This document shows positions 17,882 through 26,629 of a stretch of 64,000 nt of DNA, piece after piece. Under the pieces are notes generated by a model that did no database searches, was not told the origin of the DNA, and saw nothing but the letters and a program-made list of their open reading frames with translations. Source of the DNA: JBGSQR01 sp964509295. Its GTDB lineage: Bacteria; Desulfobacterota; Desulfuromonadia; Geobacterales; Pseudopelobacteraceae. The DNA is taken from contig CAZDWS010000002.1 of the NCBI GenBank assembly GCA_964509295.1, positions 62,001 through 126,000 of the forward strand, written 5' to 3'. Within the stretch, counting starts at the first letter, position 1; every line of letters starts with the position of its first letter. The position numbers and the translations under genes are program-made.

Positions 17882-19336
17882 TTACCCCACACTGCTTTTC
17901 AACTGCAATTCGTTTTGCTGAACAAAAGCACGTTCTATGTCTTCAGATTTTACCTGCAGGTCTGTCATGTTCAAAAATCTAAGTCCACCTTCAACGGTAT
18001 TTTCAATTATGGAAAGAGGTCCCTTACGCTCCTCCCGGTTGTCCTCACTGATATTTCCAAGAGTAATGTTTACCATCTCATAAAGTGTTTTTTTAACGTT
18101 GATTTTTGGGTTTCGTTCCGGATACGCTTTTGTGCGGACCTGCTGCACCTGTTCTGTTATTTCGGCCCGGCATCGCGCAAATTCTTTTGGATCCGCACTG
18201 GCTTTGTTATTAGTAAAGTTGCTGATTAATGTCTTTAGTTCATTGAATAATCTGGTGAGTTCAGCCTGGTCGCGGTAGTGGACCCCGGCTGCAATGTGCG
18301 TATGTAGTGATGAAACCGTACCGATTGTACTGGACTCAATGCCCCCAAGCGCCATGTAATCGCCACCGGCCAGCACACCTTTGTTGATTTTGATGCTGCC
18401 CAGGCAGTGAATATGGCAATTGCGGATTTCATTTTCCACAAGTATATCACCATCGCAATAAACTGTTGTGTCATTGATGAAATTTGCTGTAATGCTGCCG
18501 CCGCATCTGATAATTCCTCTTGATTGTCCGCTCATGCCGCAGAATATAATATCTCCGCCAGCCTCAATTGTACTGAGACCAATATTGCCCTGTATTTTTA
18601 TGCCTTTGGTGGCTTTTACGGAGAAATCATCCAGAACATCACCCTTGATTTCAACAAAACCGTTAAAAACGATATTTCCTACTTTGAAGTCCACATTCCC
18701 CTTGACTATATATGTGTTTTCCACCGATATTTCAGCACCTTTGATAGCGACGCGGCCTTCAGAATCTGCGTAAACCGTATCTCCGCTCTCTGAAATGTGA
18801 ACATTTGTGCCCAGGACCGGTATCATCGGTTTTCCAGGGAGAGCTTCAATAATAGTTCCATGCACACTCCTGCCGGAGGTGCCATTTCCTGGTGGAATTA
18901 TTCGTGCAATGATCTGGTCCGGAACAGCATTGAAAAATTGCTGGACCACCCTTAAATCCATGTTTGCTTTTTCGTCAACCGCTGTAGTCGTGCCGCGATG
19001 CAGCGCATCTTCGACAGCCAGTTCTATGGCGCCATCTTCGCCGGGAAGCATCGGTATGCCACGGGCCAGTAACAGGTCAGAAACAGGTTGATTTGAAGTT
19101 GCAGCGGTCAGAAGAGCTGAGACAGCGGTGTCGTCAATACCTTCCACTATTTTTGCCTGTTTGAGGTAGTTCTGCAGATCGTCATAAGCCATTGGTGCGC
19201 CGGCAGAATTCGGCTTGTATTCGCATTTGCATTCTACTGTATCTGGTGTGATTGAGAGCGTCAGGAAGTAACCGACACGTTTGAACTCAAACTTTTTGGC
19301 ATCTGGGGCTGCAGGGGCTATGATGGGGTCAGACAT
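17882..19336 (-). CDS. DUF342 (FapA-like) polymer-forming protein
   Basis: This 484-residue protein matches the DUF342/FapA family: an N-terminal mixed domain (about 1-170), a central run of short beta turns forming a right-handed beta-helix (about 175-345, with repeats such as VKGNVDFKVGNIVFNGFVEIKGDV) and a C-terminal helical part (about 350-440). Members have been tied to flagellar placement or c-di-GMP signalling, but the biochemical role is open. GAGGTGATC lies upstream of the ATG. The adjacent CheY-like gene suggests control by phosphorylation, which is inference. Confidence 0.85.
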   Translation of the reverse strand: MSDPIIAPAAPDAKKFEFKRVGYFLTLSITPDTVECKCEYKPNSAGAPMAYDDLQNYLKQAKIVEGIDDTAVSALLTAATSNQPVSDLLLARGIPMLPGEDGAIELAVEDALHRGTTTAVDEKANMDLRVVQQFFNAVPDQIIARIIPPGNGTSGRSVHGTIIEALPGKPMIPVLGTNVHISESGDTVYADSEGRVAIKGAEISVENTYIVKGNVDFKVGNIVFNGFVEIKGDVLDDFSVKATKGIKIQGNIGLSTIEAGGDIIFCGMSGQSRGIIRCGGSITANFINDTTVYCDGDILVENEIRNCHIHCLGSIKINKGVLAGGDYMALGGIESSTIGTVSSLHTHIAAGVHYRDQAELTRLFNELKTLISNFTNNKASADPKEFARCRAEITEQVQQVRTKAYPERNPKINVKKTLYEMVNITLGNISEDNREERKGPLSIIENTVEGGLRFLNMTDLQVKSEDIERAFVQQNELQLKSSVG

Positions 19337-19527
19337 CTGATCACCTCAAGTATGATGTGAAAATTACTGCCTGAATCTTGTGAAGGTTAATAATGCCTCA
19401 ATAGGCGAATATGTTTAATATTTACCACATAAGTATGAGAAAAACGATTAGTTTGTTAATGAAGTCCAGATGGTTGCGAATGGTTTTTTCTTGTTTGTTG
19501 ATTTCTATCAAAAAAACTGGCAGCCTG

Positions 19528-19556
19528 TTGATGTATATTCAGGTATTGCATATAAA
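19528..19556 (+). promoter_or_regulatory. Candidate sigma-70 promoter for polyferredoxin gene
   Basis: TTGATG and TATAAA are separated by 17 bases, about 25 bases ahead of the ATG at 19581. The rest of 19337-19580 shows no credible gene; a 61-codon frame from 19411 lacks a ribosome-binding site and family features. Confidence 0.5.
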
Positions 19557-19580
19557 ATATGATCAAAGGCAGTTTAATAT

Positions 19581-20585
19581 ATGGGGCTATTTTTAACAAA
19601 ATCAGCAAACAGTATCCGCACTGTTGTGCAGTGGTGTTTTTTATTTTGGGTGGCTGTTATCGGCATCCGCTTTGGTTTGTTTGTTCATTATATTGAAAAT
19701 GCTACAGGGGATTCACTATTATTACGGCCTCCCGGAGTGGAAGGATTTCTTCCCATCGGCGCTCTGGTTAGCTTGAAATACTGGTTGTTCTCCGGGGTAA
19801 TTCATCCGGTACACCCTGCCGCATTAATAATTTTTCTGGCAATTATGCTGATGAGCCTGCTGGCTAAAAAGTCTTTCTGTTCCTGGTTTTGTCCGGTTGG
19901 CACAATTTCCGAAGCGGTACACAAATTGGGTCGGAGAATGTTTGGCACAAATTACAGGATCTGGCGCTGGCTTGATATTGCTCTGCGTGGCATTAAATAT
20001 CTGCTGCTTCTGCTTTTTGTAAAGTTTATTCTGCTGGACATGCCGGTGGACGCTTTAAAAGGGTTTATGGATGCCCCTTACTGGGCAATCAGTGATGTGA
20101 AAATGCTGTATTTTTTTACCCGCATGTCCGTAACAACAGTGGTGGTTCTGGCTGTTCTGACACTGCTGTCACTCTTTTATAAAATGTTCTGGTGTCGATA
20201 TCTGTGTCCCTATGGTGCATTGTTGGGACTGGTCAGTATGCTTAGCCCCTTTAAAATCAGGCGGGACAAGGACGGTTGCACCGGTTGCAAACGTTGTACT
20301 GCTGCCTGCCCGTCTGATCTGCCTGTGCATATGTGTAAAACTGTTTCATCTCCCGAATGTACCGGATGTGTGACCTGTGTTGGGCAATGCCCGGAGCAGA
20401 ATGTACTTGCCATGCAACCTGTTTTATGGACAAGTCCATTAAGAGTGTGGGTTTTTCCTGCTTTTCTGTTGTTTGTTTTTTTCGCGGTGATTGCCTCTGG
20501 TATGGCCAGTGGTCACTGGTATACAATTTTAAGCACCACTGACTATCAGCAGCTTGTTCCGCTTATGAATTTTTTGCGGCATTGA
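19581..20585 (+). CDS. NapH/CcoG-type membrane polyferredoxin
   Basis: This 334-residue protein has about five membrane helices, two membrane-proximal CxxxCP motifs (CSWFCPVG, CRYLCPYG) and two classical 4Fe-4S motifs (CTGCKRCTAACP and CTGCVTCVGQCP, residues about 230-275). The arrangement is that of NapH/MauN/RdxA-type quinol-linked electron carriers in the cytoplasmic membrane. No reductase or oxidase gene is beside it, so its partner is unknown. Start ATG at 19581 has AAAGG 11 bases upstream. Confidence 0.9.
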   Translation: MGLFLTKSANSIRTVVQWCFLFWVAVIGIRFGLFVHYIENATGDSLLLRPPGVEGFLPIGALVSLKYWLFSGVIHPVHPAALIIFLAIMLMSLLAKKSFCSWFCPVGTISEAVHKLGRRMFGTNYRIWRWLDIALRGIKYLLLLLFVKFILLDMPVDALKGFMDAPYWAISDVKMLYFFTRMSVTTVVVLAVLTLLSLFYKMFWCRYLCPYGALLGLVSMLSPFKIRRDKDGCTGCKRCTAACPSDLPVHMCKTVSSPECTGCVTCVGQCPEQNVLAMQPVLWTSPLRVWVFPAFLLFVFFAVIASGMASGHWYTILSTTDYQQLVPLMNFLRH

Positions 20586-20670
20586 TTTGATAATAAGTGA
20601 AAACCTGAAAGGCAGGGATTGGTAGGGTTAGCAAGGAGACAAGCTCATCAGCTGCGTCAAGGTACAAAAA

Positions 20671-20700
20671 AAAGAGGCTAGCCGGTGGGCTAACCTCTTT
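20671..20700. terminator. Bidirectional terminator between polyferredoxin and tRNA
   Basis: AAAGAGGCTAGCC pairs with GGCTAACCTCTTT with one C-A mismatch and a 4-nt loop. A-runs on the left and T-runs on the right suit termination of the polyferredoxin transcript and, on the minus strand, the tRNA transcript. Confidence 0.8.
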
Positions 20701-20705
20701 TCTTT

Positions 20706-20782
20706 TGGTGGCAGTGCAGGGATTCGAACCCCGGACCTAGCGAATATGAGTCGCTTGCTCTAGCCAACTGAGCTACACGGCC
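20706..20782 (-). tRNA. tRNA with CAU anticodon (Ile2-like or elongator Met)
   Basis: On the minus strand a 77-nt cloverleaf folds with encoded CCA at 20706-20708, a TTCGAAT T-loop and a GCTC/GAGC D-stem. The anticodon CAT is at 20746-20748. The anticodon stem AGCGA/TCGCT resembles E. coli tRNA-Ile2 (GGCGA/UCGCU), whose C34 is changed to lysidine, more than E. coli elongator Met (AUCAC-type). The acceptor stem has a C4-U69 mismatch; the other six pairs are good. Lack of an initiator-type C1-A72 mismatch rules out fMet. Confidence 0.93.
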
Positions 20783-20800
20783 AAAAACTTACAGTTGAAA

Positions 20801-20828
20801 ATGCCTCTTCAGCAAACTAAAGAGGCAT
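20801..20828 (-). terminator. Hairpin upstream of tRNA, possible terminator of REC-kinase gene
   Basis: ATGCCTCTT and AAGAGGCAT form a perfect 9-bp stem with a 10-nt loop. On the minus strand it is followed by TTTTC only. It lies downstream of the REC-kinase gene but also downstream of the tRNA promoter candidate at 20866-20894, so it may instead be part of the pre-tRNA leader. Confidence 0.5.
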
Positions 20829-20865
20829 CAGGTAAATTGAATCAGACCTCAAAAACAGATTTATA

Positions 20866-20894
20866 TAAATATACAAAACAGGTCTCTGTGTCAA
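20866..20894 (-). promoter_or_regulatory. Candidate sigma-70 promoter for the tRNA
   Basis: On the minus strand a perfect TTGACA is followed after 17 bases by TATTTA in an AT-rich tract. It would start transcription about 75 bases before the mature tRNA end. Confidence 0.5.
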
Positions 20895-20952
20895 GAAAAA
20901 AGCAGTTTGTTTGATAGAGGGCTAAACTTATTTGCAGTAACAATTGTATGTG

Positions 20953-22104
20953 TTACAGACAGGGGAGGAGGAAGATGAATTCGCTCCCTTTATCCGGTTC
21001 ACTTTCTACCCAGATCACTCCACCTAGTTTTTCTATCGTCATTTTGCAATATGCCAGTCCAAGGCCGGCACCACCGCTTTCTCTGTCACTTCGTTTGGAT
21101 TGAACGAATCTTTTAAAGATGTTTTCCTGATCTTCCATCGGAACACCAAGGCCGTTGTCTTTGATGCTGACGCGTAATAGTCGTTTTAATGTTAACTTAT
21201 TCGTGGTCTCTGGCGGGAAGTATGCTGGGAGGCCGAGTTCTTCTGCTGTGTCGCATTGAATGATACTGCATGTAAGGACTATGTTTCCACCCTCAGGAGT
21301 GAATTTAATGGCATTGCCCAGCAGGTTGGATACGATTCTGGAAAAAACCATCTTATCGACAGCAATCTGAGGAATATTTTTAGCAATATCGGCTGTCAGG
21401 TTAATGCCTTCACGTGTAGCAATCAGAGTACATTTGTTCAGGTCTGATCTGATTATTTCCGCTGGATCACAGGGACGGATGCTGAGCTGCATCAGGCCGG
21501 ATTCCATGCGATGGATATCGAGCATATTGTCGATCATGGAGACCACTTCGCTACAGCATTCGATGGCGGACTGCAGGTAGTCCACCTGTTCTTCATTTAC
21601 CGGTCCCAGGCGACCTTCGCGGATGATGTCAATTGAGCCTACAACTGCTGTGATCGGGTTTTTAAGGTCATGGGAGAGCATATAGACGAAGTCGTTCTTT
21701 TCCTGCTCCAGGCGTTTTTTCGCTTTGATAATCTCTTTATATTCAAGGGCCTGCTCGACTCGATGCAAAACATCTTCCAGCGAAAATGGCTTGGCAAAAT
21801 AGTCATGGGCGCCAATTTTCATGCATTTTACTGCCATGCTTTCGCTGCCGTTGCCTGTCATCATCAGGACAGATATGTCACTGTCGATTTCCATGATTTT
21901 TTCAAGCACTTCAATTCCGTTCATTTGAGGCAGATTTATATCAAGCAGTACGAGCGAGAAGGGTTCGTTAGCCAGAATTGCCAGGCATGATTCGCCATCT
22001 TTTGCCCTTGTTATGGAATAGCCCGCCTCTTCCAGATACAGTTTGAGAATCAGGGCAATATCAGGCTCATCATCAACAACAAGTATTTTTGCATCCCGGT
22101 TCAT
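20953..22104 (-). CDS. REC-first sensor histidine kinase
   Basis: This 383-residue soluble protein has a receiver at its N-terminus (DDEPD at 11-15, Asp55, Lys105), a short coiled coil, a HisKA box (SHDLKNP, His145) and an ATPase domain (NLLGNAIKFTPEGG, DNGLGV, GAGLGLAYCK). It has no membrane segment, so it probably relays phosphate from another kinase through its receiver. The ATG overlaps the ispD stop (ATGA), so the two are translated together although their functions are not obviously related. Confidence 0.93.
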   Translation of the reverse strand: MNRDAKILVVDDEPDIALILKLYLEEAGYSITRAKDGESCLAILANEPFSLVLLDINLPQMNGIEVLEKIMEIDSDISVLMMTGNGSESMAVKCMKIGAHDYFAKPFSLEDVLHRVEQALEYKEIIKAKKRLEQEKNDFVYMLSHDLKNPITAVVGSIDIIREGRLGPVNEEQVDYLQSAIECCSEVVSMIDNMLDIHRMESGLMQLSIRPCDPAEIIRSDLNKCTLIATREGINLTADIAKNIPQIAVDKMVFSRIVSNLLGNAIKFTPEGGNIVLTCSIIQCDTAEELGLPAYFPPETTNKLTLKRLLRVSIKDNGLGVPMEDQENIFKRFVQSKRSDRESGGAGLGLAYCKMTIEKLGGVIWVESEPDKGSEFIFLLPCL

Positions 22105-22823
22105 TGGTTACCTCCAAGTTGCTGATAAGCCTTCAGGAAGGCTTCCGCCAGTACAAGGTCTTCCGGTGTGGTGATCTTGATATTTCGATAGTCTCCTCTT
22201 AAAATCCTTACCTGTCCGTCAAGGCGTTCAATTAGTGAGGCGTCATCAGTTCCGATAAAAGCATCTTCCCGTGCTTTGTTGTGGGCCTGATAAATCAGGT
22301 CGAATTGGAATGATTGAGGAGTCTGGGCCTGCCAGAGTGTTTCCCTGTCCGGTGTGTCTATTACCAGGCCGTTGACGGCTCTTTTGATGGTGTCTTTTAC
22401 CGGAACTGCGACCAGGACACCCTCTCCGGAACCGGCTGCTTTGATGGACTCCTCAATAATTTGAGGTGATATAAATGGTCTGACACCGTCATGGATGAGT
22501 ATGACGTCTTTGGCAGAAGCATGTTGTTTTAGGGCATTCAGGCCGTTCATGACTGAGTTCTGCCGTTCTTTTCCGCCGGCAACGATATCAATTACTTTGG
22601 TAAAACCATAGGCATTGACTACCTTTTCGCGGCAATAGGGTATCTCTTCTTCCGGGATAACCAGCATGATGCCATCAATCAGAGGTGAGTTTTCAAAGAC
22701 AGCAATTGTGCGGGCAACAATCGGCATGCCGTCTAATTGAAGATACTGTTTGTTTATTGATGCGCCCATGCGTTTACCCATCCCGGCAGCCGGAATGAGA
22801 GCAAATGATTTGTTGCCAGCCAT
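22101..22823 (-). CDS. ispD: 2-C-methyl-D-erythritol 4-phosphate cytidylyltransferase
   Basis: IspD couples CTP to methylerythritol phosphate in the non-mevalonate isoprenoid pathway. The 240-residue protein has the nucleotide-binding N-terminus IPAAGMGKRMG, the IHDGVRPF motif and TDDASLIER. The usual partner ispF is not next to it; instead the gene overlaps a sensor kinase by four bases. The ribosome-binding site is weak (AGGAC). Confidence 0.94.
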   Translation of the reverse strand: MAGNKSFALIPAAGMGKRMGASINKQYLQLDGMPIVARTIAVFENSPLIDGIMLVIPEEEIPYCREKVVNAYGFTKVIDIVAGGKERQNSVMNGLNALKQHASAKDVILIHDGVRPFISPQIIEESIKAAGSGEGVLVAVPVKDTIKRAVNGLVIDTPDRETLWQAQTPQSFQFDLIYQAHNKAREDAFIGTDDASLIERLDGQVRILRGDYRNIKITTPEDLVLAEAFLKAYQQLGGNQ

Positions 22824-23290
22824 TGGAATTGTCCTTGAAAACAGGTGTTAACAGCAAAAAAGCCTGGTTTAATATGTTCTTATGAGATGCGTAGCTTTGA
22901 TTGAATCTTCTGTTAAAACCTGTGAATTTATAGAGGCGCAAACATTGTATACAGCATTGATAATTTGTCAACTTTAATGACGCATGGGCTGTAAAGTTTT
23001 ATTGTGTGCAATAAATATCCCCGTTTGCCGGTATTCATGCAGTTACTTGGTATAATCATACTTGAATTTTATGACATCAAACTGTACTCTGCCTGGAATG
23101 GAATTAACGGATACTGATTTTACTTATTGCATTCAGTTTTCAAGCCATCTTTAACGCTCCCTTAACTGTAAATTCCTTAACGTAGCGTTGCTGCATCTGA
23201 GGTTTTACCTCATTTGGGATGTCAAATTTGATTATGGCCTAATAGCAATACTAGTTAATCGGTAATGTATGAATTCTTAATGAGGTGCCT
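22824..23290. other. 467-base intergenic region, divergent
   Basis: This AT-rich stretch separates the divergent ispD and K+ channel genes. I see no gene, tRNA or known riboswitch motif. A perfect TATAAT at 23051-23056 lacks a well-placed -35 box. It presumably holds the promoters of both flanking genes. Confidence 0.6.
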
Positions 23291-24301
23291 GTGGATCCTG
23301 TCAGACATTTAAGAATATCCGTCTTTGTCCTGCTGATACTTGTTTCGGCCGGGACAATCGGTTTTATGACCATTGAAGGCTGGCGTTTTCTGGATGCACT
23401 TTATATGACGGTCATTACTTTGGGGACTGTCGGCTTCAAAGAGATTCATGACCTGTCAGATTATGGCAAGATATTTACCATGGTGCTGATTGTTTTTGGT
23501 GTCAGCGTACTGGGCTATATTGTGGGCAGTCTGGCTCAAATCATGTTTGAAGGGCAGATCCAGCGCGTAATCGGGAGAAAGAAGGTGGAGAAGATGATAG
23601 ATGGCCTTAAGGAACACTATATAATTTGCGGTTTCGGTCGTATTGGTTCATTAATCTGCAAGGAATTCAAGGCCAACGGTCTTTCATTTGTTGTAGTTGA
23701 AAAGGATCCGGAGCGAAGCGATTATCTGGAGGCTGAGGGGATTCTGCATATGAAGGGTGATGCCACGCTGGATGAAACCCTGCTTAAGGCCGGTATTAAA
23801 AAGGCCAAGGGCCTGATTTCTGTCGTCACCTCAGATACGGAGAATGTTTATATTACTTTGACAGCCCGTGGTCTTAATCCGGACCTGTTTATTCTGGCGC
23901 GTTCAGGTGAAGAAGGGTCGGATATCAAGCTCAAACGGGCAGGTGCGAATAAGGTCGTATCGCCATATATTATTGGCGGCAGCAGGATGGCACAGTCTAT
24001 TCTGCGCCCGAATGTTGTCGACTTTATCGAGATTGCAACCGGAAGCGAGCATCTTGATTTGCAGATGGAGGAACTCTTCATACCTGCTGGATCCTCATTT
24101 GCGGGAGAGACGCTAATCAGTTCCGGCTTCCGCAAGGAAACCGGAGTGATTATTGTGGGCATTAAAAAGGCACAGGGGAAAATGGTTTTCAATCCCCATT
24201 CCCAGGCCAAAATCGAAGCCGGTGATACGCTGATCATTCTGGGAGAGCCTTCGGCAATTCTCAAGCTGGAAAAACTTGTTGGACAGCCTGCCACTAATTA
24301 G
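23291..24301 (+). CDS. Two-helix K+ channel-like protein with RCK/TrkA domains
   Basis: This 336-residue protein has two membrane helices (about residues 8-28 and 60-82) around a pore loop, then an RCK domain with a Rossmann GxGxxG box (IICGFGRIG, then VVVEKDPE) and a C-terminal TrkA-C domain. The topology is that of MthK-like channels gated by cytoplasmic ligands. The selectivity filter reads TVGFKE rather than TVGYG, so ion selectivity is uncertain. Start is GTG at 23291 with TGAGGTG five bases upstream; GTG at 23285 is possible. Monocistronic. Confidence 0.88.
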   Translation: MDPVRHLRISVFVLLILVSAGTIGFMTIEGWRFLDALYMTVITLGTVGFKEIHDLSDYGKIFTMVLIVFGVSVLGYIVGSLAQIMFEGQIQRVIGRKKVEKMIDGLKEHYIICGFGRIGSLICKEFKANGLSFVVVEKDPERSDYLEAEGILHMKGDATLDETLLKAGIKKAKGLISVVTSDTENVYITLTARGLNPDLFILARSGEEGSDIKLKRAGANKVVSPYIIGGSRMAQSILRPNVVDFIEIATGSEHLDLQMEELFIPAGSSFAGETLISSGFRKETGVIIVGIKKAQGKMVFNPHSQAKIEAGDTLIILGEPSAILKLEKLVGQPATN

Positions 24302-24411
24302 TAAGTTAGAAGTCGTTTCTACATGTTTCTGTCCGAAATAACTTCGTTAACGCACTTATCCTGTTTTTCAGGGGCAGGTTTTAATAAAACATTGAAAAGA
24401 GTAGCATTTAA

Positions 24412-25179
24412 ATGACTAGAACACTTAACGTAAACTGTGCTTATGCACGTCTGGCTGAAAAAAGCGACCTGTTTATCCAGCGCTGCCTTAATCCGGAAGT
24501 TTTCTTTTCTGCTGATGCGCTTGATAGCTTGCTGGTAGATGATCTGGTCAGGCAAGCCCGTAAGCTTGCAGATGCGGGCCTGACTACAACAATTCACGCT
24601 ACCTTTGTAGATCTGAATCCAGGTTCGCTGGACAAGTCGATCCGCATGGCAACACGCTCCCGTTTTGAGCAGATTTTTGATGCTGCAGAAATTCTGAAAC
24701 CGCAGAATATCGTGTTTCACCCCGGTTATGATGAACTTCGCTATGGCGACTATCGGAAAGCCTGGCTGGATTACAGCATTGAATTCTGGAATGATATGCT
24801 GCCCAGGGCTCGCAAGATAGGATGCGTTATTGCCGTTGAAAATATTTTCGAGAAGGAGCCTTCAACTCTGCTTGAGTTGATAGAGGCTGTGGATGATCCA
24901 TCCTTTCGTCACTGTTTTGATGTGGGGCACTGGAATATGTTCAACACCGTAAGTTTGGAAGAGTGGTTTTCCGTGCTGGGCAGTTATATTGTGGAAGCTC
25001 ATATTCATGATAATCATGGCGAGCGGGATGAACATCTGCCGTTGGGGGAAGGGCAGATAAATTTTGACCTGCTGTTTACCCTGTTGAACAGATATGCCCC
25101 TGCAGCTATTTGCACGATTGAGGCTCACACCGATGAACGTCTGGAGCGGGCAGTCCGGAATATTCAAAAATATTTGTAA
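24412..25179 (+). CDS. Xylose isomerase-like TIM-barrel protein
   Basis: This 255-residue protein fits the sugar-phosphate isomerase/epimerase (AP endonuclease 2) TIM-barrel superfamily. Typical metal-site strands are visible: NIVFHPGYD, AVENIFE, HCFDVGHWN, EAHIHDNHGERDEHLPLGEGQINFD and TIEAH. The last block is a conserved metal-binding signature. The substrate cannot be told from sequence alone. It lies 49 bases upstream of galE on the same strand, hinting at a sugar-related role. ATG at 24412 is in an AT-rich leader with a weak site (AAAAGAG). Confidence 0.82.
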   Translation: MTRTLNVNCAYARLAEKSDLFIQRCLNPEVFFSADALDSLLVDDLVRQARKLADAGLTTTIHATFVDLNPGSLDKSIRMATRSRFEQIFDAAEILKPQNIVFHPGYDELRYGDYRKAWLDYSIEFWNDMLPRARKIGCVIAVENIFEKEPSTLLELIEAVDDPSFRHCFDVGHWNMFNTVSLEEWFSVLGSYIVEAHIHDNHGERDEHLPLGEGQINFDLLFTLLNRYAPAAICTIEAHTDERLERAVRNIQKYL

Positions 25180-25228
25180 TCATACCCTCAATAATTGAGG
25201 CCATATCTTGCTGTGTAAAGGAAATGTC

Positions 25229-26215
25229 ATGTCTGATGTTATTCTTGTTACAGGTGGCTGCGGCTACATCGGCAGTCATGTTACACGTCAACTAAGTGAA
25301 TCCGGTCGCAAGGTTGTAGTTTATGATAACCTGTCCACCGGTTTTCGCGAAGCGCTCTTGAACGGCGAAGAGCTGGTCGTTGGCGAGTTGTCCGATGCTG
25401 CTACCCTGGATGAGGCTTTTCATAAATATGGATTCAAAACGGTATTACATTTTGCCGCATCTATTGTTGCGCCGGAATCCGTTTCTCTGCCTTTAAAGTA
25501 TTACGGCAATAACACCCGCAATACTCTCGGCCTCCTGGAGGCGTGCGTAAAGCATGGCGTTGAGCGCTTCATCTTTTCCAGTACGGCGGCTGTCTATGGT
25601 TTTCCGGATGGAGGAGTCGCCTCGGAAGAAACAGCCCTGGCCCCCATAAACCCTTATGGTACCTCCAAGCTGATGAGTGAGTGGATGCTGCGTGACGCAT
25701 CTTTTGCTCATGGAATGCAGTTTGTTGCACTGCGTTATTTTAATGTGGCCGGTGCCGATCCGTTGGCCCGCATTGGTCAGCGCACACCGGAAGCAACGCA
25801 TCTGATCAAGGTGGCCTGTCAAGCAGCCCTTGGAATGAGAGAAAGCGTCGGTATCTACGGCACAGATTACCCAACCCCAGACGGTACGGGTATCAGGGAT
25901 TATATTCATATTGAAGACCTTGCCTCTGCCCACTTGTATGCACTGAAATATCTGGAAAAAGGTGGAGCACCTACTGCTATGAATGTGGGTTATGGTAAGG
26001 GCGGTAGTGTTCGTGAGGTTTTAAAAATGGTGCGGCAGGTCAGTGGTGTGGACTTCAAGGTCATTGAGGCGGACCGTCGTCCGGGTGACCCGGCATCACT
26101 GGTGGCAAAAGCCGATAAAATCGGGGAATTGACCGGTTGGAAGCCTAAATTTGATAGTCTGGAAACAATTGTCAGCGATGCCTGGAGATGGGAAAGCAAG
26201 CTGGCCAAGCTGTAA
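25229..26215 (+). CDS. galE: UDP-glucose 4-epimerase
   Basis: This 328-residue short-chain dehydrogenase-like epimerase interconverts UDP-glucose and UDP-galactose for surface polysaccharides. It has the NAD-binding GGCGYIGSH near residue 9, STAAVYG, the catalytic YxxxK (YGTSK) and the GalE-specific RYFNVAGAD. The start MSDVILVTGG at 25229 has AAAGGA six bases upstream; an in-frame ATG at 25208 is less likely. It is followed by crcB after 25 bases. A UDP-GlcNAc epimerase activity cannot be excluded. Confidence 0.93.
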   Translation: MSDVILVTGGCGYIGSHVTRQLSESGRKVVVYDNLSTGFREALLNGEELVVGELSDAATLDEAFHKYGFKTVLHFAASIVAPESVSLPLKYYGNNTRNTLGLLEACVKHGVERFIFSSTAAVYGFPDGGVASEETALAPINPYGTSKLMSEWMLRDASFAHGMQFVALRYFNVAGADPLARIGQRTPEATHLIKVACQAALGMRESVGIYGTDYPTPDGTGIRDYIHIEDLASAHLYALKYLEKGGAPTAMNVGYGKGGSVREVLKMVRQVSGVDFKVIEADRRPGDPASLVAKADKIGELTGWKPKFDSLETIVSDAWRWESKLAKL

Positions 26216-26240
26216 AGTTCCAGTTTTTTGTGGAGAAGGT

Positions 26241-26615
26241 ATGCTGACGGTAATTTCCATAGCTGTTTTAGGTGCGCTCGGTTGCGTTACACGCTACTAT
26301 CTTTCCGGCTGGACTTACGAAAAAATGGGCTGGCAATTTCCGTGGGGAACCTTGTCGGTCAATGTGGTTGGGGCGTTTATTATCGGACTGCTGATGGAGT
26401 TGAGTCTGCGCAGTGCCCATATCCCGCCCACGCTGCGGATTGGCCTGGTTACCGGTTTTCTGGGCGGTTTAACTACTTTTTCAACTTTCAGTTATGAAAC
26501 ATTCCGGTTGCTGGAAACTGGAAATTATCTGACCGCTTTCAGCAATGTTATTGTCAGTGTTTCAATCTGTCTGTTTTTTACCTGGATGGGAATTGTTGTG
26601 GCAAAAGCTTTGTAA
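26241..26615 (+). CDS. crcB: Fluoride ion channel CrcB/Fluc
   Basis: This 124-residue protein has four membrane helices and the family motifs GTLSVNVVGAF and GFLGGLTTFSTFSYE. Fluc proteins dimerise in antiparallel orientation and export fluoride. Start ATG at 26241 follows GGAGAAGG closely; the longer upstream frame overlaps galE and is not coding. It seems co-transcribed with galE. No fluoride riboswitch is recognisable upstream. Confidence 0.95.
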   Translation: MLTVISIAVLGALGCVTRYYLSGWTYEKMGWQFPWGTLSVNVVGAFIIGLLMELSLRSAHIPPTLRIGLVTGFLGGLTTFSTFSYETFRLLETGNYLTAFSNVIVSVSICLFFTWMGIVVAKAL

Positions 26616-26629
26616 GGCGGTTAAAAGCG

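Noticed and set aside
19411..19596. 61-codon frame before the polyferredoxin gene
   Set aside because: It overlaps the likely promoter and start of the polyferredoxin gene and has no recognisable features.
26200..26240. Fluoride riboswitch upstream of crcB
   Set aside because: crcB follows galE after 25 bases, leaving no room, and no riboswitch motif is seen.
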